In this document: positions 53,150 to 62,560 of the stretch, one piece after another
How positions within the stretch are numbered: position 1 is the stretch's first letter
How the letters are laid out: each line of letters opens with the position of its first letter
The notes under the pieces: generated by a model
Told to the model about the DNA's origin: nothing
Seen by the model: only the letters and a program-made list of their open reading frames with translations
The model's database searches: none
NCBI GenBank assembly: GCA_963977135.1
Contig: CAXBNN010000014.1
Location: 1-64,000 of the forward strand
Direction: 5' to 3'
Origin: UBA2040 sp963977135
GTDB taxonomy: Bacteria; Bacteroidota; Bacteroidia; Flavobacteriales_D; Crocinitomicaceae
DNA length: 64,000 nt
Made by a program: the position numbers and the translations under genes

Positions 53150-55441
53150 TTGAAGTCATTTCTCTATAAATTTCTTCTACTATTCCTTCCTTTCATTGCT
53201 ACAAATTCTATTTTAGCACAACAAAAAGTCGGTTTGGTACTAAGTGGCGGCGGAGCAACCGGTTTCGCTCACATTGGCGTTCTCCAAGCTCTCGAGGAAA
53301 AAGGAATCCCTATTGATTATATAACAGGAACATCAGCAGGAGCTCTTGTTGGAGCGATGTATGCAGTAGGGTTTTCTCCACTTCAAATTCGTAACATCTG
53401 TAAAGATGAGGACTTTTTTAGAATGGCAACAGGTGAATTGCGACCAGAACAACAGTTCTTCACAAAAGAAGATGAACCTAAGAGCGATCTTGTTTCCATC
53501 CGATTTTCAATTGATAGTTTAATTCAAAAATCTTTGCCCACTAATTTTACAAATTCAACTTTTCTGGATTTTGAGCTGATGAAAATACTGGGCACAGTTG
53601 CCGCTGCAAAAGGAAATAACTTTGATAATTTGTTCGTGCCATTTCGTTGTTTGGCTTCAGATATTGTTTCAAAAGAAAATGTAATATTCGATTCCGGGCA
53701 TTTGAACGAGGCCGTTAGAGCGTCAATGACCTTTCCTTTTTACATCCAGCCGCTGCGTGTCAATGGACGATTATTATTTGATGGCGGGCTATACAATAAC
53801 TTCCCGGCTGACGTGCTTTATCATGAGTTCAGTCCCGATTATATAATTGGAAGTAATGTATCTTACAATGCAGATGAGCCTCAAGAATACGATTTAATCT
53901 CTCAAATTGAAAACATGTTGGTTCGTTATTCTAATTTTGCCTTGCCATGTGAAGAAGGAATAATAATTGAACCTGAATTAAATGTCGGCACTTTCGACTT
54001 TGACAAGGTTGAATCTGCCATTGCCATCGGTTACGAAACTGGATTAAAATATGCCGATAGCATATTACCTTTTATTCAAGAATTGCGTTTACCTTCAGAA
54101 TTGGATAAACAACGTAAAGCTTTTCGAGAATTTATTCCAGAATTAGTTATTGACAGTATATATAGCGGAACAGACAGGAAAATAAACTTTTTTGTGAAGA
54201 ATTCTATGTTGCGCTTGAGAAAGAAACAACCATTATCAGCATCTGTAATTGAACGAAGATATTACCGATTGGCAGCAACAGATCATATTGGCTTCCTTTT
54301 TCCGACCATTGATACAAATTCATCGGGCAAATACAATATGAACTTGATTCTTCGTGAAAAGAATAGATTTAAACTAGATGTTGGCGGACTAATATCATCA
54401 CGACCAATAAATACTGGTTATGTCGGTTTAACCTATTATCGACTGAAGAAAACAGCCTTAAAATTGCATGCCGAATCCTACTTCGGTAAATTTTATGGAT
54501 CCATTAATACAAATGCTAAAATAGAAATACCTGCTCTGTTCCCAGTTACAATTGAACCATATTTCACCATGAATCGTTGGGATTACTTTAAAAGTTTTGC
54601 CACATTTTTTGAAGATGTTAAACCTTCATTCTTAGTTCAAAATGAGATGTATTATGGATTGAGTATTTCTCATCCATTGTTCAATAATAGTAAGAGTACT
54701 TATGATGTTCGGATATTTAATCTTGAGGACGACTATTACCAAACAGATGTATTTACTGCCCAAGATACCAGTGATATTACCTATTTTAACGGACAAACTT
54801 ACAGCTGGAAAATTGAACAGAATTCACTAAACAGAAAACAATTCGCGAGTTCTGGTCATTATTTTAGCTTCAAAGCTAGGTACGTTCACGGTGATGAAAG
54901 GACCATTAGCGGCTCTACTTCTAATAACGCAGATCAAAACAAAAACCATCAGTGGGTTAATTTAAATGTTGATTTCCAAAGCTTTCCTCTGAGTACAAAA
55001 TACTTCCATATTGGTTTACAAGGTAGAGCTACCTTTAACAGTCAAAGTTTATTTGGCAATTATACAGCTTCACTTTTATCTTTGACTGCTTTTAATATTA
55101 TTCCTGATTCTTACACCTTTTTTCTGCCAGAATATCGTTCACCACAATTTTTTGGTGGAGGTATAAACCTAATTTTCAGCTTACCTAAAAATATTGATGT
55201 TCGTTTCGATGGCTTCTATTATCAGCCGCTTGTTCAGCTTATCAAGAACGATACTGGTGGGTTTGAATATTCCAAACCTTTTAAAGGAGAATCTTATTTA
55301 GCTTCAGTTTCAGCAATCTATCATTCACCAATTGGACCATTGAGAGCTACTTTGAATTATTTTCCAAAACAAACCAATAACCCATTTATTTTTCAATTGA
55401 GTTTTGGATACGTTCTTTTTAACGAAAGAGCCATTCGTTAA
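53150..55441 (+). CDS. Type Vd autotransporter: patatin-like phospholipase with outer membrane barrel
   Basis: From a TTG start at 53150 the protein has 763 residues. A signal peptide (about 1-24, ending SILAQ) is followed by the patatin domain (about 25-310): oxyanion SGGGATGFAH, nucleophile elbow GTSAG, and the catalytic Asp motif FDGGLYNNFPAD. Then a POTRA-like linker (about 325-395, VIDSIYSGTDRKINFFVKNSMLRL) precedes a 16-strand-like beta barrel ending in a hydrophobic C-terminal strand (PFIFQLSFGYVLFNERAIR). This layout is PlpD/type Vd secretion. The enzyme would hydrolyse lipid acyl esters at the cell surface. An in-frame extension to 53042 overlaps the divergent methyltransferase and is unlikely. 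Confidence 0.83.
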   Translation: MKSFLYKFLLLFLPFIATNSILAQQKVGLVLSGGGATGFAHIGVLQALEEKGIPIDYITGTSAGALVGAMYAVGFSPLQIRNICKDEDFFRMATGELRPEQQFFTKEDEPKSDLVSIRFSIDSLIQKSLPTNFTNSTFLDFELMKILGTVAAAKGNNFDNLFVPFRCLASDIVSKENVIFDSGHLNEAVRASMTFPFYIQPLRVNGRLLFDGGLYNNFPADVLYHEFSPDYIIGSNVSYNADEPQEYDLISQIENMLVRYSNFALPCEEGIIIEPELNVGTFDFDKVESAIAIGYETGLKYADSILPFIQELRLPSELDKQRKAFREFIPELVIDSIYSGTDRKINFFVKNSMLRLRKKQPLSASVIERRYYRLAATDHIGFLFPTIDTNSSGKYNMNLILREKNRFKLDVGGLISSRPINTGYVGLTYYRLKKTALKLHAESYFGKFYGSINTNAKIEIPALFPVTIEPYFTMNRWDYFKSFATFFEDVKPSFLVQNEMYYGLSISHPLFNNSKSTYDVRIFNLEDDYYQTDVFTAQDTSDITYFNGQTYSWKIEQNSLNRKQFASSGHYFSFKARYVHGDERTISGSTSNNADQNKNHQWVNLNVDFQSFPLSTKYFHIGLQGRATFNSQSLFGNYTASLLSLTAFNIIPDSYTFFLPEYRSPQFFGGGINLIFSLPKNIDVRFDGFYYQPLVQLIKNDTGGFEYSKPFKGESYLASVSAIYHSPIGPLRATLNYFPKQTNNPFIFQLSFGYVLFNERAIR

Positions 55442-55492
55442 ATTCGCAATTCGTGCAAGTTTTTATCTTTACAATCTACAAATAACTAGTTC

Positions 55493-56560
55493 ATGCAAAA
55501 AATTATCAGTGGAATTCAGCAAATGGGAATTGGTGTGCCAAACGTTCCTGAAATATGGAAATGGTATCGCAAATTTTTCGGAGTGAACGTAAAATTATTT
55601 GAAGATGCTGCAGAGGCGCCTTTGATGACAAGATATACTGGTGATAAGGTTCAATCTCGCACAGCGACACTAGCTCTTTCTATGGATGGAGGTGGTGGAT
55701 TTGAAATCTGGCAATACACTTCTCGCGGAACTGAAAAAGCTGATTTCAACATAAAAATGGGTGACTACGGTCTCTTTGCTTGTCGCATAAAATCCAAAAA
55801 TATTCAAAAAACATTTGATTATTACATAGCCAATGGAGCTGAATTACTAGGAAATTTAGCAACTCGACCAGATGGTGGAAAACACTTTTTTGTAAAAGAT
55901 CCGAATGGCAATATTTTCAATATAGTTGAAGGGTTGGATTGGTTTTCTGACACCAAACATCCTAGCTATTGTGGAGCCGTGGCCGGAACAATGATAGGCG
56001 TTAGTGATATTGACGCATCTATGAAATTGTATGCTGACGTTCTTGGCTATTCTAAAATAGTTTATGATGAAACCGATATATTTGATTGTTTTAGCGAAAT
56101 CGATGGTGGAAAATCCAAATTTCGTAGAGTCTTATTAGGTCATCCAGAGAAAAGAAAAGGCCCGTTTGCAGAATTATTGGGTTCAACGGAAATTGAATTG
56201 GTCCAATGTATGGACAGAACGGATTGTAGAAATATATTTGAAAATAGATATTGGGGCGATTGGGGATTCATTCATCTTTGCTTCGACATTCAGGGTATGG
56301 ACATTCTTAAAACTGATTGTGAAAAAGCAGGCTTCCCTTTCACCGTTGATTCAGGAGAAACATTTGATATGGGAGAAGCAGGCGGACGTTTTTCATATAT
56401 AGAAGATCCAGATGGCACTTGGATTGAATTTGTTGAAACACATAAAGTTCCTGTCATGAAAAAATGGGGTTGGTACATCAATCTGAAAAAAAGAAATCCA
56501 GAAAAACATTTGCCAAAATTCATGCTGAAAGCAATGGGATTGAGCAAAGTTCGTGATTAA
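55493..56560 (+). CDS. Protein with two VOC domains
   Basis: The 355-residue protein has two tandem vicinal-oxygen-chelate modules, about 6-145 and 160-320. Visible landmarks are GIGVPNVPEIWKWYRKFFGV, FVKDPNGNIFNIVEG, the second-half MIGVSDIDASMKLYADVLGYS, and the terminal FSYIEDPDGTWIEFVET. The EDPDGTWIEF motif carries the Glu expected as a metal ligand, and a His is seen in FIHLCFDI. The arrangement resembles extradiol dioxygenases or hydroxyphenylpyruvate dioxygenase, but the fold motif for those is not complete. I name it a VOC protein with no defined substrate. It is a single gene. Confidence 0.8.
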   Translation: MQKIISGIQQMGIGVPNVPEIWKWYRKFFGVNVKLFEDAAEAPLMTRYTGDKVQSRTATLALSMDGGGGFEIWQYTSRGTEKADFNIKMGDYGLFACRIKSKNIQKTFDYYIANGAELLGNLATRPDGGKHFFVKDPNGNIFNIVEGLDWFSDTKHPSYCGAVAGTMIGVSDIDASMKLYADVLGYSKIVYDETDIFDCFSEIDGGKSKFRRVLLGHPEKRKGPFAELLGSTEIELVQCMDRTDCRNIFENRYWGDWGFIHLCFDIQGMDILKTDCEKAGFPFTVDSGETFDMGEAGGRFSYIEDPDGTWIEFVETHKVPVMKKWGWYINLKKRNPEKHLPKFMLKAMGLSKVRD

Positions 56561-56644
56561 TTTGATTGAACAGTCTATTTGACTGATTCAGCCGTTATGA
56601 AAATCCCTGTTATTTCTCTACATTTGTTGAACTATAAAATTGAT

Positions 56645-57751
56645 ATGAATAAATTCCTTTTGATTTCCTTTGTTACCCTGCTTGGTCTGTCATTTCAGTC
56701 GTGTAAAGAAGAAATTACGCTGAACCAAGAATTTAAAGAAACTCCAGTAATATATGGTTTATTAAACCAGAGTGAGGATTTACAGTTTATCAAAATAAAT
56801 CGTGGGTTTATCGGTCCTGGTAATGCATTTGAAATAGCACAAATACCAGACTCAAGTTATTTTAAAAACGTGTCAGCAAAAGTCGAAGAAGTCATTAACA
56901 ATCAAGTAGTTTACACTTGGGAATTACGCGATACTATATTAACAACGAAGAGCACTAACGGACTTTTCTTTTCTCCAAATTACAAAGCTTATTATTTCAG
57001 CACTTCTTCACATCCCTTGGTAGAAGGAAGCAATTATAGATTGACTGTTAATATTGACGAAGGGAAATTAGAAGTTACCGCCGAAACTCAGTTGGTTCGG
57101 AACTTTGCACCAACAACTGCAGCAAATAGCGGTACAAGTTTAAACTCCACAAATTCTAATTTAAGATTCGCAAAAAGCAATGGAGAATACATTAGTACTT
57201 CGATTACTTGTGATGCGGGTACGGCTGCTTTTGGAAACGTTTCTCTTGATCTCCAAGTTTACGAATATCGTGGCAATAACGATTCAACGTTAATTCATAT
57301 TCCTTGGAATGTCGCTGAGACAACTGCTAAAAGTGCTTTTATCTCGGCAGTTGCCCAAGGTCAATCATTTTTCGAAAGAATTAAAGATGGACTCACGAAT
57401 GACAATACAATTACAAAACGTAATTTTTTCGGATTTGAAGTTACTTTTACGGGGGGGGCACAAGAATTGTACAATTACATATTGGTAAACAAACCTTCTA
57501 CATCTTTAACTCAATCAAAACCAAGTTTTACCAATTTATCGGTAACCGAAGGTTATTCTGTAGTAGGAATATTCTCCGCGCGCAAAACAACCAAGATTTT
57601 TAAACCATTTGTTTTCCAAAATCAGACTTTTGTGCGCTGTATTGATGGACCAACAACAAAATCTCTTTGCACAGGTTTAATCCCTGGGCTTGGCGCTTTG
57701 TTTTGCAGTCAGCATCCGGGAGACATTATGCAACCATACAAATGCGACTAG
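56645..57751 (+). CDS. DUF4249 family lipoprotein
   Basis: The protein has 368 residues from ATG 56645; an upstream in-frame TTG adds unlikely sequence. The lipobox LSFQSC has Cys at residue 20, so the protein is lipid-anchored. The sequence TLNQEFKETPVIYGLLNQSEDLQFIKINRGFIG and the later Ig-like segment VEEVINNQVVYTWELRD match DUF4249, a group of Bacteroidota outer-membrane lipoproteins often found with SusC/TonB-dependent receptors. No receptor is adjacent here. Role unknown; perhaps nutrient uptake or surface attachment. A run of seven G at about 57450 is in frame and the reading frame remains open. Confidence 0.75.
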   Translation: MNKFLLISFVTLLGLSFQSCKEEITLNQEFKETPVIYGLLNQSEDLQFIKINRGFIGPGNAFEIAQIPDSSYFKNVSAKVEEVINNQVVYTWELRDTILTTKSTNGLFFSPNYKAYYFSTSSHPLVEGSNYRLTVNIDEGKLEVTAETQLVRNFAPTTAANSGTSLNSTNSNLRFAKSNGEYISTSITCDAGTAAFGNVSLDLQVYEYRGNNDSTLIHIPWNVAETTAKSAFISAVAQGQSFFERIKDGLTNDNTITKRNFFGFEVTFTGGAQELYNYILVNKPSTSLTQSKPSFTNLSVTEGYSVVGIFSARKTTKIFKPFVFQNQTFVRCIDGPTTKSLCTGLIPGLGALFCSQHPGDIMQPYKCD

Positions 57752-57793
57752 TTTTTCCATCAAAGAAAAACAAATAGTCAGTACCTTTATCAT

Positions 57794-60280
57794 ATGAGTG
57801 AAAGGCAAACCCTTTTTGTTGATGTGATATTGCCTGTACCTATTCACAGAGCGTTTACCTACAGAGTTCCTTTTGAGTTAAATACCTATGTTCAACAGGG
57901 GATTCGCGTCATTGTACCTTTTGGTAAATCAAAATTACTCACTGGAATAGTCATCAAAGTTCATGAAAACCCACCTAAAGAATACGCAGCCAAATATTTG
58001 GAACATATTCTAGATGAACAGCCAATTATAACAGGAAAATTATTGACTTTCTGGAATTGGATGGCCACATACTATATGGCCGCTATAGGTGATGTCATGA
58101 ATGCCGCCTTACCGTCTAATTTTAAATTAGCGAGCGAAACAAAAATCGTTCTTCACCCGGATTTTGATATTCTAACACCATTAACTGAAGATAGAGAAAT
58201 TGCAATCGTCGATGCTTTGGAAGTGCAAGAAGTACTCGATTTGAAAGAAATTTCAGAGATCGTGGGCATCAAGACCATACAGCCGATTATCAAAAAAATG
58301 TTGGATAAAAATATCATTTTGACTTTAGAAAGTTTAGATGATAAATTCACAGCAAAAACGGCATTGTTTGTAGAACTAACAAATCATTATCTTCAAGAAG
58401 AGAATATCAATTCTTTGTTAACGGATTGGGCAGACAAAAAAGCCAAAGTAAAACAAAGTCAAGCGCTGCTGGCTCTTTTAGCTGAGGGCAAATATAGTAT
58501 GAATGCCATGTTTCCTGTATTGAAAAAAGATCTGGAAAATAAAGGCATTTCGAGTAGCACGCTGAACACACTTGCGAAAAATGATATTATACAAATCAAC
58601 AAACAGATAATTTCAAGAGTAAACAAAGAAGACGATGAAACCGAATTCAGAACCTTTGAATTAAGCCCAGCACAAGAAACTGCTCTTTCTGAAATAAAAT
58701 CAACTTTCGAGGATAAAAATGTTTGCTTGTTACATGGGATTACGGGTTCAGGAAAAACGGAAGTCTACGTTCGATTAATCCAAGAGCAACTTAAGCTTGG
58801 CAAACAAATTCTGTTCCTAGTTCCTGAAATTGCTTTGACAACCCAACTGATCGTTCGTTTACAAAAAATATTTGGTCAGCAAGTTGGTGTTTATCATTCG
58901 AAATTCAACCAAAATGAGCGAGTTGAAATTTGGAACAACATATTAGAGAACAACCCTGATAATTATCGTATTGTCGTTGGAGCCCGTTCTTGTGTTTTCT
59001 TACCATTCCAAGATCTAGGTATGGTAATCGTTGACGAAGAACATGAATCTACATTCAAACAATATGACCCTTCGCCAAGATACAACGGACGCGACTGCGC
59101 GGTAGTACTGGGACAAATTCACAAAGCCAAAGTTCTATTGGGTTCAGCAACTCCTTCCATGGAATCTTATTACAATTGCAAGACCGATAAATATGGTTTA
59201 GTAAAATTAGAAGAAAGGTATTCAGGAATTCAAATGCCCGAAATTTTATTGGCCGATTTAAGAAAAGAACGCAAACAAAACAAAGATTTTCAATTCTTTA
59301 GTACCTTCCTTATCGACTCAATGCGTGAAGCGCTGAATCGCAAAGAACAAGTAATTCTTTTTCAGAACCGAAGAGGCTACAATCCAAGATGGCAATGCGA
59401 AATTTGTAGTTGGACTCCACATTGCGTCAATTGTGATGTTTCCTTAACATACCACAAAGCGACTAATACGCTAAAATGTCACTATTGTGGGCATGCAGCT
59501 GCACCAATGGGTTCTTGTCGAAGCTGCGGAAGCAATCGATTGAAAATGATAGGATATGGCACAGAAAAGATTGAAGATGAGATGTCTTTACTTTTTCCAG
59601 ATTCTACAGTTGGACGGTTGGACTTGGATACCACTAGAAACAAAAATGGCTACGAAAATATTATTCATGCATTTGAAAATCGACAGGTTGATATTTTGAT
59701 TGGAACTCAAATGATTAGCAAAGGTCTGGATTTCGACCATGTTAGTTTAGTCGGAATTCTTGATGCGGAAGATATGCTCAACCGTCCAGATTTCCGTGCT
59801 TTCGAAAAGTCGTTTCAGATGATGACACAAGTCGCAGGGAGAGCTGGTCGAAAACACAAACGAGGAAAAGTAATTATCCAAACTGCCCAGGTAGATCATT
59901 GGATAATAGAAAAAGTATATCAATATGATTATGATGGTTTCTTCAATCACGAACTAATTGAAAGAGAAAATTTCTTCTATCCACCCTTTTACAAAATCAT
60001 TCAGTTCGTTTTGAAACACAAAGACGAAAACGTATTGGCAGTAGGTTCAAAAGATTTGGGTGACAGATTGAAGCAAGTCTTTAAAGAAAGAGTGATTGGT
60101 CCAGAATACGCAATTATTCCAAGAATAAACAATCAATTTATTAAAGTCATCAAACTGAAGTACGAAAAAAGTGTTTCGGATAAAGCTATAAAAGAAAAAG
60201 TCCAGCTCTTGCTGGACCAATTCTATAGTATTCCGGGAAATAAATCAATTCGACTTTCTATCGACGTTGACCCTATTTAA
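57794..60280 (+). CDS. priA: Primosomal replication restart helicase PriA
   Basis: The 828-residue protein is a superfamily 2 helicase that reloads the replicative helicase at stalled forks. The N-terminal DNA-binding part (about 1-110) has FVDVILPVPIHRAFTYRVP. The Walker A GITGSGKTEVYVRLIQ is at about 315-330. Walker B is VIVDEEHESTFKQ (about 412-424). The Zn-binding region (CEIC...CVNC...CHYC...CRSC) spans about 535-580, and helicase motifs VI (QVAGRAGRK) near 677. A TACCTTTA box only 4 bases before the ATG suggests a leaderless or very short leader, ending with A instead of G. Its stop codon overlaps that of the convergent rpoD gene. Confidence 0.95.
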   Translation: MSERQTLFVDVILPVPIHRAFTYRVPFELNTYVQQGIRVIVPFGKSKLLTGIVIKVHENPPKEYAAKYLEHILDEQPIITGKLLTFWNWMATYYMAAIGDVMNAALPSNFKLASETKIVLHPDFDILTPLTEDREIAIVDALEVQEVLDLKEISEIVGIKTIQPIIKKMLDKNIILTLESLDDKFTAKTALFVELTNHYLQEENINSLLTDWADKKAKVKQSQALLALLAEGKYSMNAMFPVLKKDLENKGISSSTLNTLAKNDIIQINKQIISRVNKEDDETEFRTFELSPAQETALSEIKSTFEDKNVCLLHGITGSGKTEVYVRLIQEQLKLGKQILFLVPEIALTTQLIVRLQKIFGQQVGVYHSKFNQNERVEIWNNILENNPDNYRIVVGARSCVFLPFQDLGMVIVDEEHESTFKQYDPSPRYNGRDCAVVLGQIHKAKVLLGSATPSMESYYNCKTDKYGLVKLEERYSGIQMPEILLADLRKERKQNKDFQFFSTFLIDSMREALNRKEQVILFQNRRGYNPRWQCEICSWTPHCVNCDVSLTYHKATNTLKCHYCGHAAAPMGSCRSCGSNRLKMIGYGTEKIEDEMSLLFPDSTVGRLDLDTTRNKNGYENIIHAFENRQVDILIGTQMISKGLDFDHVSLVGILDAEDMLNRPDFRAFEKSFQMMTQVAGRAGRKHKRGKVIIQTAQVDHWIIEKVYQYDYDGFFNHELIERENFFYPPFYKIIQFVLKHKDENVLAVGSKDLGDRLKQVFKERVIGPEYAIIPRINNQFIKVIKLKYEKSVSDKAIKEKVQLLLDQFYSIPGNKSIRLSIDVDPI

Positions 60281-61146
60281 CCCAAGTAAGATTTTAGCAT
60301 TTTGCTTCTTGAGGTATGTTTCAATCGACGAATAGCTTTTTCTTTGATCTGTCTAACACGCTCACGCGTTAAATCAAATTTAATTCCTATTTCTTCTAGG
60401 GTCAATGGATACTTGCCGTTTAAACCGTAATACATTTTCAATATCTCGCTTTCGCGCATCGTCAATGTAGACAAAGAACGGTCAATATCTTTTCTCAAAG
60501 ATTCAATCACCAATCCTCTTTCAGGTCCAGGCAAACTATCATTTGGCAAAACATCGTACATGCTTGACGAAGATTCATCGCCTTCAACCAATGGAGCATC
60601 CATGGATACGTGTCTACCACTATTATTTAACGATTGACGAACATCCGCAACAGAGCAGTCCAAATGTTCTGCCAATTCTTCAGCTGAAGGTGGACGCTCG
60701 TAGCGTTGTTCCAACTCAGAAAATGCTTTTTTAATTTTATTAATATTTCCAATTTTGTTCAATGGTAAGCGAACAATACGCGCCTGTTCGGCTAGTGCTT
60801 GTAAAATCGATTGACGAATCCACCATACTGCGTATGATATGAATTTAAATCCTCTTGTTTCGTCAAAACGTTCAGCTGCTTTTATCAAACCAACATTTCC
60901 TTCATTGATTAAATCGGGTAATGAAAGTCCTTGATTTTGGTATTGTTTAGACACAGAAACCACAAATCGAAGATTTGCTTTCGTCAATTTTTCCAATGCA
61001 GCCTTGTCTCCATCACGTATTTTACGCGCTAATTCCACCTCCTCTTCAGCTGAAATTAAATCCACTCTACCTATCTCCAATAAATATTTATCGAGGGATG
61101 CGGTTTCGCGGTTGGTGACTTGTTTTACAATTTTTAATTGTCTCAT
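60277..61146 (-). CDS. rpoD: Primary RNA polymerase sigma factor, sigma-70 family (RpoD/SigA)
   Basis: The 289-residue protein contains regions 1.2, 2, 3 and 4 but not the long region 1.1 of E. coli sigma-70, the usual size in Bacteroidota. Region 2 shows LPDLINEGNVGLIKAAERFDETRGFKFISYAVWWIRQSI (about 77-115, split here by my reading). Region 3 has RLPLNKIGNINKIKKAF, and region 4 LTLEEIGIKFDLTRERVRQIKEKAIRRL (about 243-270). It directs core polymerase to housekeeping promoters of the -33/-7 type found in this window. Its stop codon overlaps that of priA (convergent), with no room for a terminator between. Confidence 0.96.
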   Translation of the reverse strand: MRQLKIVKQVTNRETASLDKYLLEIGRVDLISAEEEVELARKIRDGDKAALEKLTKANLRFVVSVSKQYQNQGLSLPDLINEGNVGLIKAAERFDETRGFKFISYAVWWIRQSILQALAEQARIVRLPLNKIGNINKIKKAFSELEQRYERPPSAEELAEHLDCSVADVRQSLNNSGRHVSMDAPLVEGDESSSSMYDVLPNDSLPGPERGLVIESLRKDIDRSLSTLTMRESEILKMYYGLNGKYPLTLEEIGIKFDLTRERVRQIKEKAIRRLKHTSRSKMLKSYLG

Positions 61147-61309
61147 GTTTTATGGGTTTTAATTAAACCTTTCTAACTATTAGACGAAATATTTCAAATA
61201 AAGTTGGATATATTTTGTTTTTTAACAATTTTTACTTAAACAGAACGACGAAATCCTTCATTTTAAGAGGATTTAGGAAAAGAAAGTTTTTTCAACCACA
61301 AGGTTTGAC

Positions 61310-61317
61310 TACTTTTG
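61310..61317 (+). promoter_or_regulatory. Probable -7 box just before the phosphatase gene
   Basis: TACTTTTG is an exact TAnnTTTG match that ends only 4 bases before the ATG at 61322. If used, transcription begins at or next to the start codon, giving a leaderless message. The upstream -33 element is not clear. Confidence 0.5.
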
Positions 61318-61321
61318 CCGC

Positions 61322-61789
61322 ATGAAAATAGTAATGGTTTGTTTGGGCAATATCTGCCGATCACCTTTGGCAGATGCGCTTTTACGTAAAAAAGTAGCCA
61401 AACTAGGCTTAGATGTTGAAGTGGATTCGGCAGGAACTTCTGCTTATCACATTGGAAATCAGCCAGATGAAAGGACAAGAGAAAATGCTTTGAAACACAA
61501 TCTTGATATAAGCTTCTTACGTGCGAGACAATTTAAAAAAGAAGATTTTCAAAATTTTGATTTGATTTATGTCATGGACAGAACGAATCAGTATAACGTA
61601 CTAGAATTAGCGGAAACCGATGAGGATCGCGAAAAAGTGAAACTAATATTGGAGATTTTACCTGACGAACATTTGAATGAAGTTCCAGATCCTTATTATT
61701 CTGGAGAACAAGGATTTGAGGTTGTTTATAAACTTTTAGATGCAGCAACCGATGCAATTGTAGAACAAATAGAAGAAAACGTAATATGA
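61322..61789 (+). CDS. Low-molecular-weight protein-tyrosine phosphatase
   Basis: The 155-residue protein has the catalytic P-loop VCLGNICRSPLADALL (CX5R with Cys7 and Arg13 in CLGNICRS). The general acid Asp lies in EVPDPYYSG (about 119-127). It removes phosphate from phosphotyrosine; in bacteria the partner kinases often control exopolysaccharide export, but no tyrosine kinase or polysaccharide gene is adjacent. It overlaps the RsmI-like gene by 4 bases (ATGA), so both are translationally coupled. It could also act on low-molecular-weight phosphates. Length is normal (about 150-160). Confidence 0.93.
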   Translation: MKIVMVCLGNICRSPLADALLRKKVAKLGLDVEVDSAGTSAYHIGNQPDERTRENALKHNLDISFLRARQFKKEDFQNFDLIYVMDRTNQYNVLELAETDEDREKVKLILEILPDEHLNEVPDPYYSGEQGFEVVYKLLDAATDAIVEQIEENVI

Positions 61790-62523
61790 GTGCGCCACCA
61801 AAATACAAAGGGACTTTATTCTTACTTCCTTGCCCGATAAGTGAAGAGGATTTCAAAATGGTAATACCTGAAGAAGTCGTGAAAAAAGTTCAAGAATTTC
61901 GCTTTTTTGCAGTTGAAGATTTAAAATCAGCTAGAAGATTTCTTCGTAGAATGGACAGAACTTTTCCTATCGATGATAGTACATTTTTTATCTTAAATAA
62001 AAAAACACCTGCCGATCAACTCGAAAAAATGATAGAACCTTTGTTGAACGGAGAGAATGTAGCAATTATAAGTGAAGCTGGCTGTCCTGGTATCGCTGAT
62101 CCAGGAGCTGCATTAGTTGACGTTGCTCACAATCACAATATTCCTGTTCAACCGTTGGTTGGACCCTCCTCCATCCTATTGGCATTAATGGGCAGTGGAT
62201 TCAACGGTCAATCTTTCACTTTTCATGGCTATTTGCCTAAAGAAAGAAAAGACCGAATAAGAGCCATTAAAGATTTTGAATTCAACACCTTAAAAACAGG
62301 GCACACCAATTTATTTATGGATACGCCGTTTCGCAACATGAATGTATTGGATGATCTTTTAAATGAACTAAATAATAATACTTCTCTTTGTATTGCTAGT
62401 CACTTGACAGGATTGAACGAAAAGGTTCAAACAAAAACAGTTGTTGATTGGCGCGAACATGCATACGATTTAGGAAAAATTCCAACTATTTTCGCAATAG
62501 GAAAAGGTCAATCGGGAAAATAA
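61786..62523 (+). CDS. RsmI-like tetrapyrrole-methylase-fold methyltransferase
   Basis: The 245-residue protein has the SAM-binding signature SEAGCPGIADPGAALVDVAHN (about 98-118, split here by my reading) and LVGPSSILLALMGSGFNGQSFTFHGYLP, both typical of RsmI (16S rRNA 2'-O-methyl-C1402). The N-terminus GTLFLLPCPISEEDF differs from the usual RsmI LYLVATPIGNL start, so it may be the diverged Bacteroidota paralogue. The cytoplasmic rRNA role is inferred by family. It starts by overlapping the phosphatase, and is followed by map 37 bases downstream. Confidence 0.8.
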   Translation: MSAPPKYKGTLFLLPCPISEEDFKMVIPEEVVKKVQEFRFFAVEDLKSARRFLRRMDRTFPIDDSTFFILNKKTPADQLEKMIEPLLNGENVAIISEAGCPGIADPGAALVDVAHNHNIPVQPLVGPSSILLALMGSGFNGQSFTFHGYLPKERKDRIRAIKDFEFNTLKTGHTNLFMDTPFRNMNVLDDLLNELNNNTSLCIASHLTGLNEKVQTKTVVDWREHAYDLGKIPTIFAIGKGQSGK

Positions 62524-62560
62524 ATAGAAGAAAATTAACTTTATAGGCAAGCATTTCAAT

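Noticed and set aside
61252..61274. Inverted repeat AAATCCT/AGGATTT before the phosphatase gene
   Set aside because: Arms of only seven bases, no T run and no gene ending there. It is compatible with chance in AT-rich sequence.
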